Source: Sphaerochaeta sp. (GTDB lineage Bacteria > Spirochaetota > Spirochaetia > Sphaerochaetales > Sphaerochaetaceae). From it: a stretch of 6,557 nucleotides of DNA. The stretch is from the NCBI GenBank assembly GCA_023228445.1, contig JALOBD010000119.1:1-6557 (forward strand), in the 5' to 3' direction. A program made the translations under genes and the position numbers. The notes beneath the pieces were generated by a model that was not told the origin of the DNA, did not search any database, and saw only the letters and a list, made by a program, of their open reading frames with translations. Positions within the stretch are counted from its first letter, which is position 1. Every line of letters begins with the position of its first letter. This document shows positions 1 through 5,786 of this stretch, one piece after another.

Positions 1-48
1 GCGATAGGGAGAATCTGTGCTCGAAGAAACTATTTTTGGGACTTCCAA

Positions 49-77
49 TTGAACCTTCTCCCGTTTGGTACTACTAT
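49..77 (+). promoter_or_regulatory. Candidate sigma70 promoter for the regulator pair
   Basis: TTGAAC at 49-54 and TACTAT at 72-77 are separated by 17 bases; each matches the sigma70 consensus at 4 of 6 positions. The predicted transcription start (about 84-85) coincides with ATG 85, so the mRNA could be leaderless, which would fit the absence of a Shine-Dalgarno. This is prediction from sequence only. Confidence 0.4.
66..76. promoter_or_regulatory. Candidate GntR/FCD operator (autoregulatory)
   Basis: TGGTACTACTA fits the TNGTNNNACNA pattern reported for FadR-type GntR operators and lies across the -10 element (72-77) of the predicted promoter, just before the first regulator gene. Occupancy would block transcription of the regulator pair. 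The pattern has only six fixed bases, so chance occurrence is possible. Confidence 0.35.
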
Positions 78-84
78 TATGCCC

Positions 85-762
85 ATGGAACCGATTTCCA
101 CCTTCTACGATGATTTGGGAACCAAAGCATACAAACGGATCAAGGAGATGATTGTCAGTGGAGAGCTCAAGCCTGGGCAGAAGCTGTTGCAGGAGGAGAT
201 GGCGAATCTGTTGGGGGTCTCACGAACCCCACTGCTCCAGGCAATCGGGAAGCTTGAACGGGAGAACTTGGTCTTGACGATCCCCCGCCGGGGATCGCAT
301 GTCAGGCACTTCTCCGAGCAAGAGTTCCTCGATGTCTTTGATATCCGTGGACAGCTGGAACCGATGGGGGCCTACCAAGCCGCCCGATATATTGATGATG
401 ACGGGCTGGAGCTGCTTGCCCACCTGATCACGTGCCAACGACGGGCTGCCTCCCACAACAAGGCGCATGAGCTCCACGAGGCAGACAAGGAGTTTCACCT
501 GACGATCATGCGCAGCAGCGGCAATCACTTTCTCCACGATATCCTCAAGGCGTACGCAAATGCCCTCTGCGACAGTGAACGGCTACTGAAAAGTCCGCAG
601 CAACGGATAGACGAGCATGAGAATATACTCTCGGCACTGGCAGAGCACGATCCGTTGAGCGCTCGGGAGCTGATGTACTATCATATAAACGGAGGTGCAC
701 GGGCCAAGCTGGAATCGCTGCTGGGCAAGAAGGGCAAGGAAAACGATGACACAGAAGATTGA
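85..762 (+). CDS. GntR-family transcriptional regulator, FCD (FadR-like) subfamily, first of a tandem pair
   Basis: Cytoplasmic DNA-binding regulator of 225 residues from ATG 85. Residues 10-75 form a GntR winged helix-turn-helix (SRTPLLQAIGKLE recognition-helix region, then the PRRGSHV wing). Residues 80-215 are an FCD effector-binding domain with the usual metal ligands visible as D134, H138, H178 and H200. FCD regulators commonly respond to organic or sugar acids. Start is uncertain: ATG 79, ATG 85 and TTG 49 are in frame, none has a convincing Shine-Dalgarno, and the frame stays open to the window edge. I prefer ATG 85 because it gives a normal N-terminal length and falls where the promoter at 49-77 would begin the transcript. 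The 3' end overlaps the next regulator by 17 bases. The recognition helix lacks the second arginine of the usual SRTPVREAL pattern (Leu51 instead). Family call is firm; the ligand is unknown. Confidence 0.93.
   Translation: MEPISTFYDDLGTKAYKRIKEMIVSGELKPGQKLLQEEMANLLGVSRTPLLQAIGKLERENLVLTIPRRGSHVRHFSEQEFLDVFDIRGQLEPMGAYQAARYIDDDGLELLAHLITCQRRAASHNKAHELHEADKEFHLTIMRSSGNHFLHDILKAYANALCDSERLLKSPQQRIDEHENILSALAEHDPLSARELMYYHINGGARAKLESLLGKKGKENDDTED
736..740 (+). promoter_or_regulatory. Ribosome binding site fixing the start of the second regulator
   Basis: AAGGA five bases before ATG 746, inside the end of the first regulator gene. It decides in favour of ATG 746 over the upstream ATG 695. Confidence 0.7.
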
Positions 763-1417
763 AAACAAGGCGTTGCGTGACTACATATACGAACAAATCC
801 GTGATTTGATCGATCGCGGGGGTCTTCGTGTCGGGCAAAAGATCAACAAGAAAGAGCTTGGCAAGCGCTTTGGAGTGAGCCAGACCCCGATCAACGATGC
901 GTTGAACAAGCTTGTCGGGGAGCGCTACATTGAAGTCCAGCCCCGCAAGGGATACTTTGTCCGGGAATTTGGCACGGATGAATTTTGCCAAATCTTCGAG
1001 ATGCGCGCAGGCCTTGAAGGAATCGCCGCCCGCCTCTGCTGCGAGAACGCGAGCGAGGAGGAGTTGCACCGGCTCGTCACCACCTTTGACGGCTTCACCC
1101 TCCCCCTCGATGAGGAGGAGATGAGGCGGTACGAGGAGGTGGACCGGTGGTTTCACGAGAAGATCGTGCAGTACTCTGCCAACGCCTTCATCTATAATGC
1201 GCTCAAGACAACCGGCTTCCAATCCCGCAGTTATCAGAAAGGTTTGGTGAGAGGTCCTGAAATCACGCTGCCAGAGCACATGATGATCATCGAGGCGTTG
1301 AAGGACCGCGATGGAGAGCGTGCCCAGAGAATGACGATCTTCCACCTCCTCAACAGCCGCGATGTCTTCAAGTTTCGGATGAACCAACGAAACAACGGGA
1401 AACTGGATGAGTCGTGA
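746..1417 (+). CDS. GntR-family transcriptional regulator, FCD subfamily, second of a tandem pair
   Basis: Cytoplasmic DNA-binding regulator of 223 residues. Winged helix-turn-helix at about 8-73 (GVSQTPINDALNKL recognition region, PRKGYFV wing) and FCD domain at about 77-205 with ligand residues D133, H137, H178 and H200, almost the same numbering as its upstream neighbour. ATG 746 is chosen because AAGGA at 736-740 sits five bases upstream; an earlier in-frame ATG at 695 would add 17 poorly conserved-looking residues lying wholly inside the first regulator gene. The 17-base overlap with the upstream gene implies co-transcription and translational coupling. Both arginines of the usual SRTPVREAL motif are replaced (Gln46, Asn50), so its DNA target is likely unusual. 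The two regulators may be ancient paralogues and could work as a pair or antagonistically. Effector unknown; a sugar acid is likely from context. Confidence 0.93.
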   Translation: MTQKIENKALRDYIYEQIRDLIDRGGLRVGQKINKKELGKRFGVSQTPINDALNKLVGERYIEVQPRKGYFVREFGTDEFCQIFEMRAGLEGIAARLCCENASEEELHRLVTTFDGFTLPLDEEEMRRYEEVDRWFHEKIVQYSANAFIYNALKTTGFQSRSYQKGLVRGPEITLPEHMMIIEALKDRDGERAQRMTIFHLLNSRDVFKFRMNQRNNGKLDES

Positions 1418-1450
1418 CATGGGGCGAGATGCAACGCGTCCGATATGAAC

Positions 1451-1477
1451 TGAGAAGCCTGCCGCATGGGCTTCTCA
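1451..1477 (+). other. Hairpin in the leader of the epimerase gene
   Basis: TGAGAAGCC (1451-1459) pairs perfectly with GGCTTCTCA (1469-1477): a nine-base stem with a nine-base loop. No T-tract follows, so a classical intrinsic terminator is unlikely. It lies between the regulator stop (1417) and the epimerase Shine-Dalgarno (1488-1494), so it could stabilise or process the mRNA, attenuate read-through, or as DNA be a protein-binding palindrome. Confidence 0.55.
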
Positions 1478-1487
1478 CCCATCTGCC

Positions 1488-1494
1488 AGGGAGG
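1488..1494 (+). promoter_or_regulatory. Strong ribosome binding site of the epimerase gene
   Basis: AGGGAGG lies seven bases before ATG 1502 and fixes that start over the in-frame ATG at 1466, whose codon lies inside the hairpin loop. Confidence 0.8.
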
Positions 1495-1501
1495 CCTATC
1501 G

Positions 1502-2338
1502 ATGAAGATTGCAGCGACAACGCTCTCTGCGAACCTTGACATTGAGGCAAAGTTCTCCCTCTTTTGCGGAGATTTTGCTACTCGAATCGCCAAGATTGCC
1601 CAAGCAGGCTTTGATGGGGTGGAGTTGCTTCCCCTCGACCCGCTGCACGTCGATGCGAGGGTGGTGTGCAAGACGCTGGACGCACACCACCTCACAGTCG
1701 CCGCGATCGCCAGCGGGATCCAGGCCTCAGTCGGCGGTCTTACGCTGATCAGCGGGGACCGAGACATCGAGCACGCCGCCCTCAAACGGATGTTCGACCT
1801 CATCGATCTTGCCCAGGCATGCCGTGCGGGCGTGGTGACCCTCGGTTCGTTTCGAGGACGATTGGGTGGCCCTACTGACGCAGGGGCCGAACGACTCTGT
1901 CATCTCCTCGGGCGAATCTGTGACTACGGGGTGGGACGAGGGGTGACCATTGCACTCGAGCCGGTGAATCGGTATGAGGATGGATACCTCAATACAGCCG
2001 GCGATGTGATCAGGGTCATCGAGCGGGTCGGAAGAAAGAATCTGGGCATCCTCTTGGACACCTTCCATATGAATATCGAGGAGGCGGACATCCTTGAGGT
2101 CGTCACGCGCTGCTGCTCACACATCGCCCACGTCCACATCGCCGATTCCAACCGGCTGAGCCCGGGCTCGGGCCACTTCGCCTTTGCCCTGCTGCTCACC
2201 CGCCTCCGGGAGTGCGGCTACACCGGTTGGCTCAGTGCCGAACTGCTGACACTGCCCACCCCAGATGAGGCGGGGGCGGCCACCGGATCTGCCTTGCAGC
2301 ACCTGCTCAAGGCCACAGCAGGATCTCCTGCCCCGTAA
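1502..2338 (+). CDS. Sugar (keto-acid) epimerase/isomerase, xylose-isomerase-like TIM barrel, similar to 5-keto-L-gluconate epimerase IolO
   Basis: A 278-residue cytoplasmic TIM-barrel enzyme of the AP-endonuclease-2/xylose-isomerase-like superfamily. Visible active-site blocks are LEPVNRYE (E153), LLDTFHMNIEE (D186, H189), HVHIADSNR (H212, R218) and SAELL (E247). In the D-tagatose/D-psicose 3-epimerase family the two glutamates are the acid/base pair and, with Asp and His, bind a divalent metal. The DTFHMNIEE block separates it from hydroxypyruvate-isomerase/OtnI-type proteins, which usually carry DIYHMQ. The ADSNR...PGSGHF segment resembles, from memory, IolO of Thermotoga, which interconverts 5-keto-L-gluconate and D-tagaturonate. 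Expected chemistry is therefore C3-type epimerisation of a ketose or ketouronate; the exact substrate is unproven. It lies 84 bases after the regulators on the same strand and converges with the transketolase operon. Confidence 0.85.
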   Translation: MKIAATTLSANLDIEAKFSLFCGDFATRIAKIAQAGFDGVELLPLDPLHVDARVVCKTLDAHHLTVAAIASGIQASVGGLTLISGDRDIEHAALKRMFDLIDLAQACRAGVVTLGSFRGRLGGPTDAGAERLCHLLGRICDYGVGRGVTIALEPVNRYEDGYLNTAGDVIRVIERVGRKNLGILLDTFHMNIEEADILEVVTRCCSHIAHVHIADSNRLSPGSGHFAFALLLTRLRECGYTGWLSAELLTLPTPDEAGAATGSALQHLLKATAGSPAP

Positions 2339-2357
2339 GAGCGCGTCGAAGGCGCTC
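2339..2357. terminator. Possible bidirectional terminator hairpin between convergent genes
   Basis: GAGCGC (2339-2344) and GCGCTC (2352-2357) form a six-base GC-rich stem with a seven-base loop directly after the epimerase stop and just before the stop of the opposing transketolase gene (2360-2362). The 21-base gap between convergent genes is where a shared terminator would be expected. Neither side has a T-tract, so the call is weak. Confidence 0.35.
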
Positions 2358-2359
2358 GG

Positions 2360-3298
2360 CTACCCAAGGAGCTCTTGGGCTGCCTTGACAATCCCGTCCA
2401 CCGTGATGCCGTTCTTCTCCAAGAGCCGCTCATACGGGGCAGACTCCCCGAACTGATCCTGTACCCCGATCCGTCTCATCCTCACGGTTCCGATCTCACT
2501 GACAATCTCTGCCACCGCACTGCCCAGGCCGTTTATGATGGTATGGTCCTCCACCGTGATGATCCCCTTCGTCGTGGCAATCGCAGAGAGCACTGCCGCA
2601 CGGTCGATCGGCTTGATGGTGTGCATATCCACCAAGCGGACCGAGATGGACCGCTCCTCCAACAGGGCAGCTGCCCTCCTGCAGAGGTCGAGCACCGCAC
2701 CCGTGCTGATGATCGTTAGATCGGTCCCCTCGCTGTGGAGCACCGCCTTGCCGATTTCAAACTCGTCCTGGTCGTCATAGATGAATGGAACGGCATCGCG
2801 GGTGAAGCGAAGGTACACCGGCCCGTCATACGCCGCGGCGGCCTTGACCAGTGCCTTCGTCGAAGCGAAATCAGCCGGTGCCACCACCGTCATGTTGGCC
2901 AGGGTGCGCAGCAGCCCCATGTCCTCGATCCCCTGGTGGCTTGCCCCGTCGTTAGCCGGGGTGAGACCGCCGTGGGAACAGGCAATCTTCACATTCAAAT
3001 GCGGATAACATACCTCCTGACGGATTTGCTCGAGCATCCGCATGCTGCCAAACACGGCGTATGTCGTGACAAAGGGAATCTTGCCACACGTGGCCAAGCC
3101 GGCGGCTACACCACAGGCGTTCTGTTCGGCGATCCCCACGTTGATGTGCTGTTGGGGCAATTGCCGGGCAAACTCGACGGTCTTGCACGAGCGCCCGATA
3201 TCACAGTCGATGACATAGATGCGGGAATCGTCTTTTCCCAGTTCCAAAATCGCCTCGCCATATGCGTCACGGGTCGCCCTTCCTTGTGTATTGCTCAT
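2360..3298 (-). CDS. Transketolase C-terminal subunit (pyrimidine-binding plus C-terminal domains)
   Basis: A 312-residue subunit of a two-polypeptide, thiamine-diphosphate-dependent transketolase. Residues 5-170 form the pyrimidine-binding domain with GIAEQN at 55-60 (E58 is the glutamate that activates the cofactor), SHGG at 108-111 and GASHQGIED at 118-126. Residues about 185-305 form the transketolase C-terminal domain (STGAVLDLCRRA, VDMHTIKP, VEDH). Length is usual for split transketolases. ATG 3298 has AGGAG seven bases upstream, and ATGA overlap with the N-terminal subunit gene (4 bases) ensures coupled, equimolar synthesis. It transfers two-carbon ketol units between a ketose donor and an aldose acceptor. 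Position in a sugar-acid locus rather than next to general pentose-phosphate genes suggests a dedicated catabolic role (inference). The loop usually reading VGEDGAS or VGPDGAS in related proteins is TPANDGAS here. Confidence 0.95.
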   Translation of the reverse strand: MSNTQGRATRDAYGEAILELGKDDSRIYVIDCDIGRSCKTVEFARQLPQQHINVGIAEQNACGVAAGLATCGKIPFVTTYAVFGSMRMLEQIRQEVCYPHLNVKIACSHGGLTPANDGASHQGIEDMGLLRTLANMTVVAPADFASTKALVKAAAAYDGPVYLRFTRDAVPFIYDDQDEFEIGKAVLHSEGTDLTIISTGAVLDLCRRAAALLEERSISVRLVDMHTIKPIDRAAVLSAIATTKGIITVEDHTIINGLGSAVAEIVSEIGTVRMRRIGVQDQFGESAPYERLLEKNGITVDGIVKAAQELLG

Positions 3299-4143
3299 CT
3301 GCTCTCTCCTTCAATCTCGGCCATGGCGCGCGCAAACTCCTCGTCATTGGGGGCCTGGCCATGCCAGGCGGTGATATCTTCCATGAAGGAGACGCCCTTG
3401 CCCTTCACCGTCTTGGCAACAATTGCGACGGGCAATCCGCTGTCGTTGTTCCGTATCCGATCGAAGACCGAGGTGATCTGGACCAGGTCATGCCCATCAA
3501 TGACATGGGTCCAGAGGCCGAACGCGTTCAGCTTCGCCTCCAAATCTCCCAGTGGCATCACCACACTACAGGTGTCGTCATTTTGAATGTTGTTGTTGTC
3601 GATGATGACCACGAGGTTGTCGAGCTTGTACTTTGATGCAGTCTGCAGCGCCTCCCAAATCTGCCCCTCTTGCGTCTCCCCATCGCCTACCAGGCAAAAG
3701 ACACGATACTCCTTCCCATCGCGCTTGCCCGCGATGGCCATGCCAACGGCCGTGGAGAGGCCCTGCCCCAACGACCCCGTGCTGATATCGATCCCCGGGC
3801 ACCGCTTCATGTCGGGGTGGCCCTGCAACATCGACCCTTCCTGGCGCAGAGTATAGATCGTCTCATACGGAAAGTAGCCTCGCAGCGCCAGGGCCGAATA
3901 GAGGACCGGGCACACATGACCTTTGGAGAGGACAAAGCGGTCCCGGTCGGGCCAACGGGGATCCTCTGGCTTGATGCGCAGCTCATGAAAGTATAGCGTG
4001 GCCACGATTTCACTGGCCGACAGCGATCCGCCCGGATGCCCCGATTGGGCCGCGTGGATCATCGTCAACAGCGTCTTTCGCAGCTCTTTGGTAGATGTTC
4101 GCAGTGAATCTATCAACGTATCATGTACAAGTTCTTGTCTCAT
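3295..4143 (-). CDS. Transketolase N-terminal subunit (thiamine pyrophosphate-binding)
   Basis: A 282-residue cofactor-binding half of a split transketolase. Diagnostic blocks: SGHPGG (34-39), SKGH (73-76), GHPD (108-111), STGSLGQGLS (121-130), the thiamine-diphosphate motif GDGETQEG (153-160) ending at the asparagines of IDNNNIQ (181-187), and WHG (260-262). All residues normally needed for cofactor and metal binding appear intact. ATG 4143 has AAGGAG five bases upstream (4149-4154), and that site overlaps the stop codon of the transporter gene, indicating translational coupling in the order transporter, N subunit, C subunit. It pairs with the product encoded at 2360-3298 to make the active enzyme. 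The sugar donor cannot be read from the sequence; similar two-subunit enzymes serve general pentose-phosphate metabolism or, as SqwGH, sulfosugar breakdown. Confidence 0.95.
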   Translation of the reverse strand: MRQELVHDTLIDSLRTSTKELRKTLLTMIHAAQSGHPGGSLSASEIVATLYFHELRIKPEDPRWPDRDRFVLSKGHVCPVLYSALALRGYFPYETIYTLRQEGSMLQGHPDMKRCPGIDISTGSLGQGLSTAVGMAIAGKRDGKEYRVFCLVGDGETQEGQIWEALQTASKYKLDNLVVIIDNNNIQNDDTCSVVMPLGDLEAKLNAFGLWTHVIDGHDLVQITSVFDRIRNNDSGLPVAIVAKTVKGKGVSFMEDITAWHGQAPNDEEFARAMAEIEGESR

Positions 4144-4152
4144 AAAAACTCC

Positions 4153-5076
4153 TTACTCCTGGATATTCTGCAATCGAGACCCTCTCGCCGCCCGGATGGT
4201 GAAGAGAAGGGAGAACGTGATCCCCATCGGGATGAGGACAATCCCCGCATACTGGCGGATGCTGTACTGGCCGCTGAGAAACACAAGTTCAAAGATGACG
4301 GTGACGATTGTCTCAAAGCAGCAGATGATCGCTGCAATGGAACTCTCCACGTATTTTGCACCGAGGTTGAAGGCGTAGAAGGCACCGATGGAGGAGATGA
4401 AGACCAAGCCGGCCACTCCATACCACGCCGATGGATGGAATGAGAAGTCATGGGGTCCGGTGAACAGGAGGAGGAGCGCGGTGATGACGGCTCCGGTGGT
4501 CATCGTATAGGTCGTGATGACGGCACTGGAGACGGGCAGGACCTCGGGGTGCTTGATGCTCGTGACGTACCACCCGTAGAGCAACATGGAAGCAACGGAG
4601 AGCAGCACCCCCAGGGTGCTGATCCTCATATCGGACATGTCGAGGGTCATGACGATACCGATGAAGATTACCACATACCCGATCACATTGGTCAGGCGCA
4701 GGCGCTCCCTCCCTTTTATGGCTGCGATGATCATCACCCAGGCGGGATACCCGTAGAAGATTGCCTGCACCACCCCCATCGGCATCGTCTGGAATGCAAA
4801 GAACTTGGCGACGATCACAAGGGTGAAGGGAAGGCCGACGTTCACGACAATCCGCAGCGCTGTCCTTGTGGGGGTCACCAGCTCCCGTGCCCTGCCCGTC
4901 AATAGTTGGAAGCTGATGAGGATCAGGGCTGCCCCACCGAAGCGGAGCAGCACAAGCTCAAGGGGGAGCATCCCGCCATCATATGAGATTCGGGTAAAGA
5001 TTGGCATCAAACCATAGCCGATTGTCGCACTGAAAATCAGTATCAAACTTGTGGTCCGTTTCATATGTGCCATCAT
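4153..5076 (-). CDS. EamA/DMT-superfamily transporter, ten membrane segments
   Basis: An inner-membrane protein of 307 residues (303 if translation begins at the internal ATG 5064). Ten hydrophobic segments can be seen, starting with SLILIFSATIGYGLMPIF near the N-terminus and ending with YAGIVLIPMGITFSLLF near residue 285, arranged as two EamA repeats of five helices. A basic tail (RAARGSRLQNIQE) follows. Drug/metabolite transporters of this type move small metabolites in either direction; its position as first gene of the transketolase operon suggests import of the pathway substrate or export of an intermediate (inference). Start is unsettled: ATG 5076, 5073 and 5064 are in frame and none has a good Shine-Dalgarno. 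The gap to the transketolase N gene is nine bases. It is transcribed from the divergent control region. Family firm, substrate unknown. Confidence 0.88.
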   Translation of the reverse strand: MMAHMKRTTSLILIFSATIGYGLMPIFTRISYDGGMLPLELVLLRFGGAALILISFQLLTGRARELVTPTRTALRIVVNVGLPFTLVIVAKFFAFQTMPMGVVQAIFYGYPAWVMIIAAIKGRERLRLTNVIGYVVIFIGIVMTLDMSDMRISTLGVLLSVASMLLYGWYVTSIKHPEVLPVSSAVITTYTMTTGAVITALLLLFTGPHDFSFHPSAWYGVAGLVFISSIGAFYAFNLGAKYVESSIAAIICCFETIVTVIFELVFLSGQYSIRQYAGIVLIPMGITFSLLFTIRAARGSRLQNIQE

Positions 5077-5106
5077 ATACCAGATTCTTCATGTTGTCAG
5101 CAAATA

Positions 5107-5136
5107 ATTAAATATTGTATACATTGTTTTTGTTAA
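5107..5136 (-). promoter_or_regulatory. Candidate sigma70 promoter of the transporter-transketolase operon
   Basis: Read on the minus strand, TTAACA (5136-5131) and TTTAAT (5112-5107) are 18 bases apart, each matching consensus at 5 of 6 positions. The predicted start is near 5100, giving a leader of about 24 bases. An alternative -10 (TACAAT, 5119-5114) overlaps the palindrome. Confidence 0.5.
5110..5129. promoter_or_regulatory. Palindromic operator candidate 1 (GntR-type)
   Basis: A 20-base imperfect palindrome centred on the perfect TGTATACA (5116-5123), with 8 of 10 position pairs complementary. The GT-AT-AC core fits the GT...AC style of GntR operators. It lies within the minus-strand promoter spacer. 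Bases 5112-5123 (ATATTGTATACA) recur inverted at 5178-5189 with one change. Confidence 0.55.
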
Positions 5137-5146
5137 TTGAATTATT

Positions 5147-5175
5147 TTGACTTTTACTTTTGAATAATCTAGAAT
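5147..5175 (+). promoter_or_regulatory. Strong sigma70-like promoter of the cupin gene
   Basis: TTGACT (5147-5152) and TAGAAT (5170-5175) are separated by exactly 17 bases and match consensus at 5 of 6 positions each. Predicted transcription start is near 5182, giving a leader of about 24 bases that includes the Shine-Dalgarno. Confidence 0.72.
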
Positions 5176-5177
5176 AC

Positions 5178-5189
5178 TGAATACAATAT
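5178..5189 (-). promoter_or_regulatory. Operator candidate 2, inverted copy of candidate 1
   Basis: On the minus strand this reads ATATTGTATTCA, 11 of 12 identical to ATATTGTATACA at 5112-5123. It spans the predicted transcription start of the cupin gene, a position where a bound repressor would block initiation. Confidence 0.5.
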
Positions 5190-5193
5190 AGTG

Positions 5194-5199
5194 AAGGAG
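5194..5199 (+). promoter_or_regulatory. Ribosome binding site of the cupin gene
   Basis: AAGGAG six bases before ATG 5206 fixes that start and rules out the in-frame GTG at 5191, which lies before the site. Confidence 0.85.
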
Positions 5200-5205
5200 C
5201 GTCGC

Positions 5206-5751
5206 ATGATTACAAGAAAAATGGAACAACGCCTTCGCCAGGAAGCAGCCGATGTACTCAGGCAAACAGGCTTTCCCCTCACTGCGACCGAGCTCGAATC
5301 CATCGCGGTCGCAGATTTCGGTCTGAGCCATCCATATGAGGAGGGGGCACAGATCCTCACCCTCTTTGCCACCGACCGCATAAGCGCCAAATTGATCGTG
5401 CTCCTTCCAAACCAGATCCTCCCCGAACATTGGCATCCCCCAGTCGGTGACGATCCTGGCAAGGAGGAGACCATCCGTGGCTATTGGGGAACGACGCTCT
5501 GCTTCACAGAAGGAGGAGATGCTCCTCCCTCAGAAGAAGCACCGCAAGACAAAGCACAGTACTTTACCGCCACCGAGCGTCACACGCTCGAGCCGGCAAG
5601 CCAGATACTGATTCCACCCGGGCAGAAGCATTGGCTCAAAGGGGGGCCACACGGGGGTGTGGTGTTGAGTTTCTCGACGTGTGTCAGGGACATCCTTGAC
5701 GAATTCAGCGATCCGGCCATCGTGCGCACCACACAGGTCATCGATGATTGA
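5206..5751 (+). CDS. Cupin aldose-ketose isomerase of the D-lyxose isomerase family
   Basis: A 181-residue cytoplasmic cupin. The first cupin motif reads PEHWHPPVGDDPGKEETIRG (73-92), giving metal ligands H75, H77 and E88; the second motif IPPGQKHWLKGG (136-147) supplies H142. The H-x-H, E, H pattern, the GKEET spacing and the FSDPAI tail near 167-172 match my recollection of D-lyxose ketol-isomerases such as Bacillus YdaE (D-lyxose/D-xylulose and D-mannose/D-fructose interconversion, Mn-dependent). The natural substrate here need not be lyxose; any aldose-ketose pair is possible and the locus suggests a sugar acid. The gene stands alone on the plus strand, with its own strong promoter and an operator-like repeat at its start, and converges with the kinase-decarboxylase genes 35 bases downstream. 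No terminator hairpin was seen in that gap. Confidence 0.85.
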   Translation: MITRKMEQRLRQEAADVLRQTGFPLTATELESIAVADFGLSHPYEEGAQILTLFATDRISAKLIVLLPNQILPEHWHPPVGDDPGKEETIRGYWGTTLCFTEGGDAPPSEEAPQDKAQYFTATERHTLEPASQILIPPGQKHWLKGGPHGGVVLSFSTCVRDILDEFSDPAIVRTTQVIDD

Positions 5752-5786
5752 GCGGTGACAATTGCCAATACTGCCCGTGAAAGTGG

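Larger units (their letters stand above)
5077..5205. promoter_or_regulatory. AT-rich divergent control region between transporter operon and cupin gene
   Basis: This 129-base gap is markedly AT-rich compared with the GC-rich coding DNA on both sides. It holds a strong plus-strand promoter, a plausible minus-strand promoter and two inverted copies of a 12-base word, one over each promoter. The layout suggests joint control of the transketolase operon and the cupin gene. Confidence 0.7.

Noticed and set aside
545..1420. Open frame of 291 codons on the minus strand, antisense to the second regulator
   Set aside because: It lies opposite a clear GntR gene, shows no recognisable domain, and is explained by codon bias of the GC-rich gene on the other strand.
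1502..2338. Assignment of the TIM-barrel protein as OtnI (2-oxo-tetronate isomerase) to match OtnK/OtnC
   Set aside because: It carries DTFHMNIEE and ADSNR blocks of the ketose/ketouronate 3-epimerase group, not the DIYHMQ-type block of hydroxypyruvate isomerase/OtnI proteins.
2735..3586. Open frame of 283 codons on the plus strand across the transketolase subunit junction
   Set aside because: Antisense to two well-supported transketolase genes; its translation shows no family motif.
4450..4905. Plus-strand open frame rich in Gly, Asp, Glu and His
   Set aside because: Composition is the typical antisense shadow of a membrane-protein gene; it is opposite the EamA transporter.
4990..5092. Short minus-strand frame from ATG 5092 overlapping the transporter start, considered as a leader peptide
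   Set aside because: No Shine-Dalgarno, no regulatory codon run and no terminator-antiterminator pair; it simply reads into the transporter gene in another frame.
5089..5436. Minus-strand open frame overlapping the cupin gene and control region
   Set aside because: It crosses both promoters and the cupin start, and no recognisable motif is present.
5752..5786. Gap between convergent cupin and otnC genes considered for a terminator
   Set aside because: No stem of useful length with a T-tract was found in the 35 bases.
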